Of a stretch of 35,882 nt of DNA, positions 1 to 9,600 are shown in pieces. The notes beneath the pieces were generated by a model. The model worked only from the letters and a program-made list of their open reading frames with translations, was not told the origin of the DNA and searched no databases. The stretch comes from Zygnema circumcarinatum. Lineage: Eukaryota > Streptophyta > Zygnematophyceae > Zygnematales > Zygnemataceae. Where the stretch lies: the NCBI GenBank assembly GCA_037447605.1, contig CM074819.1, positions 1,139,522 to 1,175,403 of the forward strand, read 5' to 3'. Within the stretch, counting starts at the first letter, position 1; each line of letters starts with the position of its first letter. Made by a program: the position numbers and the translations under genes.

Positions 1-258
1 GACATCATGACAAGTCATAGAGCTCATTGAATGAGAATTGGCGGGGGGAGGGGGAGGGGGAGGGGGACAGAGAGGGAGAGGGACAGGGAGAGAGAGTGAA
101 AGGCTGATACATCAGGCAGTGGCATCACGCAAGCATCATGAGCAACACAGCATCATCCCTTCCCAGAACAAATGATGGCTAAGATCGCATAACAAGCAGG
201 GAGACTAAGTCCCCTCCTTCCTAAGCCAACTCCCCTCCTTCCCCTCCTTCCCACTCAC
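1..258 (-). other. CAO intron, partial, at left edge
   Basis: A consensus donor (GTGAGT on the minus strand, at 258-253) follows the last visible CAO exon. The rest of the window to base 1 shows no family-like coding sequence on the minus strand. It holds a G-rich tract near 41-100 (long G runs broken by single A), which is C/T-rich in the transcript. The acceptor and final exon(s) are presumably further left. Confidence 0.7.
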
Positions 259-2926
259 CTCATTGGCTAAATGCTGCCACAAATGTTCGATGAAAGGCAC
301 AAACTTAGCCCAGCCAGCAAAGTCGAGTGCCATGCGATACAATAGGCGAGTCTTTCCCCGCGAAGAGGGCAGACATGCATGCATTTGAAAGAGATGCTTT
401 GAGCACTCCTGTGCACTTGTCCCCTCCAACTGCCCGGGCTTTGCCAGTCCAATGGTTGACAGGACCATGCATGGGGGTCTGAACTCCATATCGATCGGAT
501 ATGGATCCCAGTGTCCATGGAGAGCAGCTGCAGCAGCCGTTTTGAAGCGGACCAAACTGCGTATAGAACAAAACAGAACGGAAAGGAACAAGCATAGACA
601 TGGATACAGAGTGTGAGAGTCAGCTAATGTTATGAACTGTTCAGAAAGAGTATGGTCAGGCAGCTTAGATTGATCTTGAAACGGTGAGTGAAGCTGGTTT
701 TACCTTGGCACTACCCAGCCCTTTGCGAAAGTGCTGGTGTGAGTGAATGGAGCATGCGCTAAGTCCAACAGATTCTCCACTAGCAGGCCATGTTCTACCG
801 GCAGTTCAAGGACAATCTGCAAAAGGATGAGAAGAAACAGAAAAGGGTCTATATTGGAAATTGAAATTGTGATTCCACTTCACTGAACAAAGAATAAATC
901 ATTGCAATCGATGTCTCAAACACAGAATGTGCTTGAGTTGAACACAAGTAAACTCTTGCATGCCAAAAGTATGATGTACAAGGTGATCCCTGATCCGATA
1001 TGCTGAACTCTGATATAGATCCACAGAATTATATGTGAGGCATTTCCATCAGATCGCACAGCCTTCTCTCCTAGGTCATCTTTTCATCTCCGCAGAGCCC
1101 CCTCACTCAATGAATCTTAAGAGCAGTATGTGTACCTCAGCATGTATGGTGAACCCCTTTGGAGGCGCGAGAGAAGGCATATGGGCAGGTGGGGTCGCCT
1201 CTCCAGGCCATATCCATACCATGCCTTCATGCTCCACACAAGGGAGAGACTGAACCCTAACCTCCATGGGCTTAGAGTTTGTGGATGGCATCTTCCCGCA
1301 TTCACCGCCAGTGCCAAACTCCCATCCTGCAAAATTCAAAAAGTGTTCCAATTTGTTATGATTTTGAGGTCAAGGCAGAAACCTGCCGTTAATGTCTTAT
1401 CGTAACTTATAGTCAATCAAATGAAACAGCAGTTGCTTTTGTAGAATTGAGCGATACAAGGACAGATGTGAGCGAGGAGAGAAGTTCGAGAAGAGAAAGG
1501 GAGAAAGAAGGAACGGGAGGAAGTGATGGGCAGAAGGAGAACGCAGAAGGAAAAACGAAATGCTGGACCAAGGAGAAAAGAGGGAGGATGGGGGAGAGGG
1601 ACGAATGAACGAAACGATTGGATACAGAAAGAACGAAAGACGAGAAAGTAGGGAGGAGGAGGGGGGGGGGAAATGAGAGGCGAAGAGAGCCAGCAGGAGG
1701 AGAGGACTGGAAGGGGAGGGTCAAGGGAGGGAGGAGGGAGAGACGACAGGAGGGGAAAGAAATGAGTGAGTGCTCACCATGATAGGGGCACTGTACTCGC
1801 CCTTCTACGACTGTTCCAAGGGATAGTGGACAGGCTCGATGTGCACACTCATCCCGGATGCATCCTGGCCGTCCATCCTCGCCTCTGAAGAGCACCCATG
1901 GCTCCTCAAAGCAGTCGAATGGGATCTGAAAGTACCAAAGGACATACAGACGATCCGTCCAATATCAGCACTCCTGGCAAATCATCAAATAAAAAACAAA
2001 ATCTTAAGCGCTGTCTGAAAGCTGGCTTACCAAAGTCGAAGAATCCATACTCGATGAAAAAGCGATAGGATACCAGTAATTTTTCAGACACCCTGGATAT
2101 GGCCCGACTGGTCCAGAAACATTCAGCCGCCTGCTTCGGCTGCTGCTTCTGGATTTTACTAACTCCTCCTGCTGCACTGCGGCAACTGCTGGCATGGCAG
2201 TGACAGCTGTTTCCTCCTTATTGGCTCCGGATGGCAAACTACCAACAGCAGACTCGAGTTCTTGAAGCCTTCGAAGAGTGTGCTCCACTCTGGCTTCTGA
2301 CAAGTGAACCTGCAAGTACGAAGGACAGCATTTAGACGAAATGGACACAAGGATGGCAGGGCTTACAGATGTCCAGGCCGTGAGCCAAACATTGAGACAT
2401 GGCTGAGGATGTTGAAGTCTAGAATTTTGCTATTTGCAGATGTTTGGACGATGTGCTACTAAAAATGCTTGTCTTCCCCCTGGGATCCATTCTCCATCAC
2501 GGAGACTCGCCGGCCATTATTTCGAAAACAGCAGGAAAAAGCAAGAAACTGGCTGCCTAGATTGCCAGATTCAACCAGCCTTATACGAAAGATCTACAGA
2601 GAATAGGCTCCTGATATGAATAAGCTCGTAGAGCCTTGATCTTCATAGAGCGCTATCCTACCAGCAACAACCCTGAACCGCACAGAGGGTAACTCCCTGC
2701 TTCAGCAACTCACAGAAGGTATGAATAACAAGTACTAGTGAAGAGTTCAACGATAGTTCCTACCTGCGCATGCGCCCGAGAAAGATCATCCTGGAGGTCT
2801 TGAAGTTGTGCCCGCAGCGTTGTGGCTGATTTTTGCTCTCTCACAGTAGGATTCAGAACCTCAACAACCTGCCCGGGCCGCAAGGAGGGGGAAGGGGGGG
2901 TGGGGGAGAGAGGGCAGGGGCGGGGA

Positions 2927-2985
<59 letters not shown>

Positions 2986-3641
2986 GAGAGAGGCAGAGAA
3001 AGGAAAGCTGATACCTCAACTTTGCCGCTTGCATATTCTCGGCCAAATATCATGCAGCTTCGCATGAAGCTATATCCGAAAATATCCGAAAAATGTGATT
3101 GTTCGCTGAAGAAAGCGGATTGTTTTCTCACCTTATCATGTGCGCTTTTTATTGCGAGGACGTCCTGCCGAGCTCTGTAATCCAAGTAGAGAACATCGTT
3201 CCGAAGTACTTCCCAAGCTTGATTCACATCCCACTGAGTTGGACGCAGCTGCAGCCCTTCCGACCAGGGATTTGCAACATCAAAAATGCTCTGCCCTCCG
3301 CCCTGCACCCTGGAGCTGTCTCTGCTGCTGCCCGCCGCTGCGCACTGACATTGCAACCTTTGCCCCTCCCTTGGAACCCTCTTCTGACTACGCTGATGAT
3401 GATGCCGCGCCTCCAATATCCAGCGATGAAGCCGTCCAAGCCCTGGAGCATCCCCTGAAACGCCTACAAAACTACATCCGGCATTGAACCGCGCGCTAAC
3501 TAAAGGCTTTACAAAACAGGGCCCTCCATTCCTGACTGAACTGTCGCTTAGGGTTGGAACGTTGAAAGCCAAGCTCGTGGCGCTCATCGACGCCGCGGTT
3601 CTCTGCGAACTCGTGTAACACACCGCCGCCATCTCTGCCAT
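259..3641 (-). CDS. CAO: Chlorophyllide a oxygenase (chlorophyll b synthesis), 3' end outside window
   Basis: This plastid Rieske mononuclear-iron oxygenase converts chlorophyllide a to chlorophyllide b. Coding exons, 5' to 3': 3132-3641, 2764-2868, 2031-2309, 1778-1925, 1136-1326, 704-816 and 259-556. Phases agree at every junction, giving 548 residues before the left edge. The roughly 40 C-terminal residues usual for the family are missing and must lie to the left. The N-terminus is rich in Ser/Ala/Thr and looks like a plastid transit peptide. Residues about 140-235 correspond to the regulatory A domain and a coiled linker. The Rieske ligands are C325-x-H327 and C344-P-Y-H347. The catalytic-iron motif lies around D429, H432 and H437 in [11 protein letters not shown]. 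Later family blocks include [11 protein letters not shown] and KTRLLYRM. The start is the first ATG of a long open exon. The identification is very secure; individual splice sites are slightly less so. Confidence 0.96.
2883..2982. repeat. G-rich tract plus (GA)n microsatellite in CAO intron 1
   Basis: A G-rich stretch at 2883-2930 runs into about 26 uninterrupted GA dinucleotides at 2931-2982. On the CAO (minus) strand this is a long CT tract that ends about 12 bases before the exon 2 acceptor, so it probably doubles as the polypyrimidine tract. It creates spurious Leu/Ser open frames, which are not genes. Confidence 0.9.
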
Positions 3642-4440
3642 TCAAGCTTTTCGATGCCGTCCCTCCCTCCCTCCCTCCTTCCTTTCCTCAACCCCTACCT
3701 GCAATGCCTGCCTGGTCAGCCATGCCCGCTGCAAACCCTAATTCCTGCAACCCTAATTCCTGAACCACCACCCCTGCTGCCCTTCCCCTCCCTTGCCAAG
3801 TCTTTCTACGCCCTCTGCCTGCCACGTGTCCCTCCCGGGCATGTGTCCATGTGCCATGGCGCCCATGCGGCATGCGGCCATGCCCGGCATGCCATGCGCC
3901 CGCCCGCCAGCGCGGCCGCGCTATGGATACGCCCGGGCGACGTGGCGGTCCGTCAGGCGCCCTCGGCGGCCTCTGATTGGCCGCGCGAGAGCGCTCTGCG
4001 CGCCGATTGGCCGACTGAATACGCACCGATTGCGATGAGGCCAGCGAGGGCTGACATGGCAAGGGGAGGGCTGCCATGTAGGCTCTGGAAGGGAGGTTGG
4101 CGAGTGGGAGGGAGGCACGTGTCCGCTTGTGGAGGCTTGGAGAAGATTTTCTAAAATCAAGGCTGCGGCTCGAGACGGCCGGCGGATCGGGGGAGGATCT
4201 GGCGGCGGGCGGGCGGGGGGCCAAGGGATGTGATATTCTCACGGGAGGGCGGAATATGAAAGCCACGTAGGCTTGACACGCTGGAGGACAGCCCGATTGA
4301 GGTGCCACGTGGATGCGGGCGGCGCTGGGCTTGGGCGGGCTGGTCACAGTTAGTCACGGGAGGTTGTTTGGGTTGAAGTGGTCGAGGTGGATCCGGAAAG
4401 TGGATCGAGAGCTCTCAGGGTGACATGTGTCAGACCGGAC
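3642..4440 (-). promoter_or_regulatory. CAO 5' flank / promoter region with G-boxes
   Basis: GC-rich, non-repetitive sequence directly upstream of the CAO start. It has three CACGTG G-boxes (3823-3828, 4116-4121, 4306-4311) and ATTGG (inverted CCAAT) sites near 3975 and 4005. A fourth CACGTG lies at 4768-4773. In plants, G-boxes are bound by bZIP and bHLH factors including HY5 and PIFs, which would fit a light-regulated pigment gene. That role is inferred. No clear TATA box was recognised. Several open frames cross this region because it is GC-rich, but none resembles a known protein. Confidence 0.5.
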
Positions 4441-4942
4441 GGTAGGGTTAAATCTGGATATTACGAGGGTGGTTTGCAACCAGAAATTGGTTTCTCCAAA
4501 GAAACTAAATATCTAGGAAAGGAAAAAAAAAATATCTAGGTCGGACGGTCGGCCCCGTAGAGTGCTGGACTGCTGGGAGAAATAATCCAGAAGGTGGGTA
4601 TACCGATACTGAACGATATATATTATCGAGACCTTTTGGCCGATACCAATACAACAGAGAGGGTTTACGATTGAGTTCAGAAAAAGGACTTTGCAAAAAG
4701 CGAATGTATTATTGTGGCTGGATAGTAACATATTCAATCTATCTTCACATGACTTGCAAGCGCCCACCACGTGGCCATCTCTTATTGGCCACCGACAGAG
4801 GTTCGTCTAACGTCGGTAGCGGTCACCGCCGGTTTGGTTGACGCCACGTTGGCGTGCCCGGTTTCCATGGGACACGAACCACCCGTTCCGTAGTTCTTGA
4901 CTTTATCAAGTTTAACATGCGAAGACGGAGGCTTAAAGGCTT
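4441..4942. other. Intergenic, no gene seen; left target-site copy at its right end
   Basis: No coding or RNA feature was recognised. A TATCG/CGATA-rich patch lies at about 4600-4650, similar in flavour to one near 14814-14952. The last seven bases (AAGGCTT, 4936-4942) are repeated at 6325-6331 and look like the left target-site duplication of the outer element. Confidence 0.5.
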
Positions 4943-5007
4943 GCACAGTTCGGACCAGTGGATCGGCAACCATTGGACAACTATTGGATGGCAATGGTTG
5001 GACGTCT

Positions 5008-5104
5008 ACTGGTTGGCAACCAGTCGACTGGTTGCCAACCAGTGGCATCAGTCGAATGGTTGTTTCGATCCGGCGGCACTGGTTGGCAACCAGTCGAATG
5101 GTTA
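5008..5104. repeat. Left subterminal palindromic repeats, including a perfect 36-bp palindrome
   Basis: Bases 5008-5043 form an exact palindrome; its left half is ACTGGTTGGCAACCAGTC. It is followed by a copy of the same 42-bp unit that makes up the array at 6065-6300. The outer element thus has the same repeat family at both ends. Confidence 0.85.
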
Positions 5105-5112
5105 TATCCATT

Positions 5113-5779
5113 GGAAAATTCTATTCTCACACCTTTTTTGTCTACACACAGACCTTTTTTCGCTGGGCAGATTTTACAATAGTAAAAAAAGGATTAACAG
5201 CAGAAAATGCTCCTTTCACACTTTTTTTGGAATCGGCACACACCCGTTTCCCGTCGGGCAGAATTTTTTTACAATCCGCTCGGAGCGGAAGATCCGTCCG
5301 CCACGAGATCGGTCGCGGGTGTGCGTCCTTCACACTTGCAGTTAATCTCAGCCGTCGATTATCTCACAGATCGTACCACGGCAGATCACCGTTCGATCTG
5401 CCACTGGGCTCGGTTCCAGCGAATGGAACGCGCCCACGTGTCACACACGAGCCGGCTCAAAGGTCGGCGGCGCGTGCCATTCGCTGAGACCGATCCCGGC
5501 TGCAGATCGAACGGTGACCTGCCGTGGTGCGATCTACGAATGAATCGACGGCTGATATTAATCACACGTGTGAAGGACGCACAGCCGCGACCGATCTCGT
5601 GGCGCGCTTCGAGCGGATTTTAAAAAGACTCTGCCCGACGGAAAACGGGTGTGTGTCGATTCCAAAAAAAGTGTGAAAAGAGCATTTTCTGTTGTTAATC
5701 CTTTTTTTACTATTTTAAGATCTGCCAGGCGAAAAAAGGTCTGTGTGTAGACAAAAAGGGTGTGAGAATAGAATTTTCC
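5113..5779. mobile_element. Inner 667-bp foldback element with ~320-bp inverted arms and 8-bp target duplication
   Basis: The left end GGAAAATTCTATTCTCACAC (5113 onward) is repeated in inverse at the right end (to 5779). The inverted match continues, with scattered differences, through arms of roughly 320 bases each, leaving only about 35 bases of loop near 5435-5468. An exact 8-bp direct duplication TATCCATT flanks it at 5105-5112 and 5780-5787. No transposase open frame is present, so it is non-autonomous. Long arms suggest a foldback or long-TIR Mutator-like element; an 8-bp duplication is also seen with hAT elements. It sits inside the outer repeat element, so it inserted later. Confidence 0.85.
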
Positions 5780-5880
5780 TATCCATTAAATCAAATGGTT
5801 GGCAACCATTAAATCACTAGTTGTAGCGAACTGAACGCTACAGTTACCAAAATGCCGTCGGCGTTTCGGAGAAAACAATT

Positions 5881-5966
5881 ACGGTTCGGCCGTACGGAAT
5901 CTCCGTACAACCGTACGACTCGGCTGTACGGATTCGTACGCATCTGTACGCATCGGGCTTGTTACA
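5881..5966. repeat. GTACGG/CGTACG-rich palindromic tract inside the outer element
   Basis: At least six CGTACG or GTACGG/CCGTAC words fall within 86 bases. Shorter tracts of the same words occur near 6435, 15040-15075, 22660, 35265-35275 and 35805-35835, all outside recognised coding exons. No function was recognised. Confidence 0.55.
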
Positions 5967-6064
5967 CTAGTTGTCAACGGTTGGCAACCCACCAAAAAAC
6001 ACATACGACCCATTTTTGCAAAAAGGCATAATTTCAGAAATTCAATGGTTGCCAACCATTGGAT

Positions 6065-6300
6065 CACTGGTTCCGAACCAGTCGAATGGTTGTTTCAGTC
6101 CTGCGCCACTGGTTCGCAACCAGTCGAATGGTTGTTTCGATCTGGCGGCACTGGTTGGCAACCAGTCGAATGGTTGTTTCGATCCGGCGGCACTGGTTGG
6201 CAACCAGTCGAATGGTTGCCAACCAGTGGCATCCACTGGTTCCAAACCAGTCGAATGGTTGTTTCGGTCCGCAACCACTGGTTGCCAACCAGTCGACTGG
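6065..6300. repeat. 42-bp tandem array with internal palindromes
   Basis: Copies start at 6065, 6107, 6149, 6191, 6234 and 6276, spaced 42, 42, 42, 43 and 42 bases. Each opens with CACTGGTT(G/C)(G/C)CAACCAG, itself palindromic, followed by TCGAATGGTTGTTTCG. Because 42 is a multiple of three, the array stays open in several frames on both strands and gives 14-residue repeat pseudo-proteins. These are artefacts of the array, not genes. Confidence 0.9.
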
Positions 6301-6324
6301 TTTGTCTAATGGTCCGATCTGTGG

Positions 6325-6677
6325 AAGGCTTTGTAGCCGTTGGTATGACTTAATCACGATCAACTTGACATTAGGAGGGCAATCTCATAAATGTGACTTT
6401 GCCTGAAAGTCACAAATCGATGGCGGCACCATACTGTACGGACGGTCTGTCGGGCCTCGCAAGTTGCAAGAGTTATTGCTCAAGGCTCGCACGTGGCTCG
6501 AAAAAAGAACCGGTACCGATCCAGTGAACTCTTTCAGGCGATTTTCAAAGTAAAAAATTACCTATTCTATACTGTACCTGCGCGCGGCAATGTCTGGTTT
6601 TGAAAAAACGTTTGCTTCCAAACGTGAATCAGTACCGAAGCCTCGTGAATGGAATGCGATTCTGGTTCCGCTAATTT
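6325..6677. other. Spacer between outer element and methyltransferase gene
   Basis: This contains the right AAGGCTT target-site copy (6325-6331) and the probable promoter and 5' UTR of the downstream plus-strand gene. No TATA box or other defined element is convincing. An in-frame TAA two codons before the ATG at 6678 supports that start. Confidence 0.4.
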
Positions 6678-9600
6678 ATGCAGAGTACCAGTTCTGCGCT
6701 GAATGAAGCCCTGCAGTCTGCAGGGCCTCTTGGTCCCTGTGCCTGCAGACTGCAGAAGCAAGGATTTCAAGGGGGGCTTTGCAGCAGCATGCCTGCAGGG
6801 GAGGCTGCGAATCTATGCACTTATGTGAAGCTCATAAAGGTCGCTGTCTTTATTGCAATTCTATTGTTGTTGCAATTGGATAGCTGTCGGTGTCGGAATA
6901 GTTTTGGAAGGAGAAGATACGAGAGAGAAGCAGAGGATGTGGGCGGTCTGGAGGATGGCGGGGAGCAGGAGGGGAGCAGGGAGGTGAGGGAGGTTAAAGC
7001 TCCATTTGGCTTGGAGGAGGGGAGGGATGCTGAAGCTGATGAGCATGGCGTTAGTAGAGGATTGGAGGGGACGCAGCAGGAGGAGGAGGAGGAGGAGGAG
7101 GGTCCGGGGAGGGAGGAGCGTCAAGGAGCAGACGAGGAACTTGCAGCAGGACATGTAGTAGACAGCGGGTCGGATGTAGATGGAAATTTTAAGCATAGCT
7201 TTAGGTTTGAAGAGGACCAACATTCTGATGTCATGGACTCGAAAAAAGCGCGCTCATCTGACTCTTTTCCTTCGTTTCAAACCAAACACAGCACGGCTCA
7301 ACATGAAGTTCCAGGTAGTGAAGCTCAATATAAAGCTCCTGCTCGTGAGGCTCAATACAAAGTTCGGGCTAGTGATTACTCAAGGTCAGAGGAGGAAGCA
7401 TACAGCGAGGACAATGAAGCACGTCATAATATAGGAGCAGAGGCCCTGCGCCTCTTCGGTAATACTCTCAGTAACTTCACCAAAGGAGCAACTTTCACTA
7501 GTTTGCGTGAGCAGGACAATGGTGACCGTCTTCAGGACTCGTTAGATGAGGATTCAGTTCCAGAAGGGCTTGCATTACATAAGCCGTTGGAAACTGAAAT
7601 TCGTCCCTTGGAAAGGAAGGATTCTCAAATTTTTGAGATCCCTGAAATGGATGATTCTGACAACCGCACAATAAACAGAGCTTTGCCGAAGGATTTGAGG
7701 AAGACCTGCAGCTGCATAGCTGTCGGGAATGAACTAGCAGAGATCTCAAACCCTAAACCTTGTCTCGGTTTCGCCGACGAGTCCTTACTTTTGCTCGCTG
7801 AAGATATCTATCAGGTGGGGCATCTACGAACTGTGGACTTGCAAAGAATAATTTTGTTATGCTGACTTGTAGTTATTCATTCACTTCGTATTCAGTTACT
7901 TTAATGTGTAAGCCATGCAATTGTAAATAATGGAAACTACTAGTTTGTCTTCGACACATTTAGGGCTTTCTCCCTCATTTCATTAATGCATTTGAACATT
8001 AACACCTTTGAGCGTTCATACATTTGAACGTTAATACATTCGAACATTAATACATTTAAAACAACTTATACAGACTGCTAATGTGAAGATAGTCCTCTCT
8101 CAAGGTAATCTGTGTAATGCCTGTCAAAAATTGTACCTTATTTCTAATTAGTGGGGGGATGGAAAGAGCGAAGGAAGGAAGGAAATGAAGGAAGTACCGA
8201 GGTAGACAGAGAAGACAAAGAGATAGGGGAGAAAATTGAGTGATTATGGAGAGAAAGGCTTGACAAGGAGTAGTAAATACGAATGGCTGGTGCGGATGGG
8301 GGACTAAGAAAGATATGGAGGACCCGGTGACTTTCCCTCCATTGAAAACTTTGGTTGCTCGGAAGTAGGTCATATTCGCATCAGTAAATTGCATTCAACT
8401 TATTCAAAGCGGCAGTTTTGATGGCTTTTTGAGTTTTTGAGTGTTGAATCATTGTTGTCGTCATGTCAGCATTCCTTCAGCTCCTTAACCTTACTGTTTT
8501 TCGCATTCTGTGCAACCCACATGTATGTAGCGACTTCGACTACCTCAGTCGAATCAGCACCAGTTGTAACTAATGATGCATACCAAGGATGAACAGATGG
8601 TGCTCCGTAGGCTCATCTTTTTCTTGTACAGTCATGTACTGGATTTTTTTGTGACAGAATACTTCCTTTGTGAATAAATAATTTGCGGGTCGAACCATGT
8701 AAAGGTATTGCAGCATTTTCTGATTCTCTGGGTCTACCTGCCTGCAAGAAACCTTTCAAACTAAACTTGCTGTACTGAGACACTGAGTGTATGGGAATTG
8801 GCTACATGTGGCTGGAATAACCCACTTCCCGGAAATTAACACTAGCTGGGAAGTCTAGCCGGTACAGTAGTACCTGATCATTGTGTACTTATGATTTTGC
8901 CAATGTCATCATGCAGCTTGCTTTGCTGCCCATCTTAACTGCCAAGAAACCCTTGCGTCATCGCTCCACTGTTTTAGTTGCAACTGGACACGTTCTAGTT
9001 TTTGCACGAAAGCTTTGTCATTCTCTCCCGTTATAGCATTGATTTTGTTCTTGTTACCCTCAGCGGCGTTTGTGATCCTGACCTCATCGGATCCAGCTGC
9101 TTTAAGATTCCCCCTCCTGAATTGAATTTTGACTGATTTAAAATAATCTTCTCCTTCTCTGACGGAAATCCTTAAGTTGACCCCGCATATTACTCCTTGC
9201 TGTACTTCTAGATCTGGTTTGAGTGACCTGTATCCATTGAAGAAATCAGTTCTTTTTAACTGCCTTGTGCCGTTATTGCAGGCTAATCTCAGGAAACGAA
9301 AGGCAATGCTCCCAGGAATTAGCAGTTGGCCTCTGACGACAGAATCATCTGAAATGTTGGAAGGAAAATACATGGATTACTATGGCAGCGTTCTGTATCC
9401 ATGTTATGGCGAGGAGCGACTCGGTGAATGGGGAGAGGGTGGTAAGGTATATGTCATCTTGGTTTCCGCTTCCCGCTATTCAGCTCTCTCTCCCTCGCCC
9501 TCTCTCTCTCCCCCTCCTCCCTCCTCTTCCCCCCCTCTCTTGCATCTCTCTGTGTCTCTCTCATTTCTCTTCTTGCGCAAAAAGAATGAAAGAATGGAAC

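Larger units (their letters stand above)
4943..6324. mobile_element. Outer non-autonomous inverted-repeat element, interrupted by a second element
   Basis: Near-terminal inverted repeats CACAGTTCGGACCA (4944-4957) and TGGTCCGATCTGTG (6310-6323) match at 13 of 14 positions. They are flanked by identical AAGGCTT copies at 4936-4942 and 6325-6331; extended to nine bases the flanks match at seven. Both subterminal regions carry palindromic repeats built on GGTTGGCAACC. Without the inner insertion and its duplicated site the element is about 707 bp. It encodes no transposase. The repeat architecture and 7-9 bp duplication would suit a Mutator-like (MULE-type) element, but the superfamily is a guess. 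Boundaries were found by eye. Confidence 0.6.

Noticed and set aside
2853-3131. Continuation of the CAO exon 1 frame into a Leu/Ser-repeat tail
   Set aside because: This is intron 1 read through the (GA)n microsatellite; the GTGAGA donor after HDK and the phase-matched exon at 2764-2868 replace it.
3654-4347. ORFs of 166 (plus) and 219 (minus) codons upstream of CAO
   Set aside because: GC-rich promoter sequence with Pro/Arg/Ala-rich translations on both strands; no splice link or homology to CAO.
4854-5623. Plus-strand ORFs of 138-196 codons
   Set aside because: They run through the nested inverted-repeat elements in conflicting frames and have no recognisable domain.
5971-6363. Overlapping ORFs on both strands with repeats such as SNGCFDPAALVGNQ
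   Set aside because: They are produced by the 42-bp tandem array, whose period is divisible by three; all frames share the same repeat and none resembles a protein.
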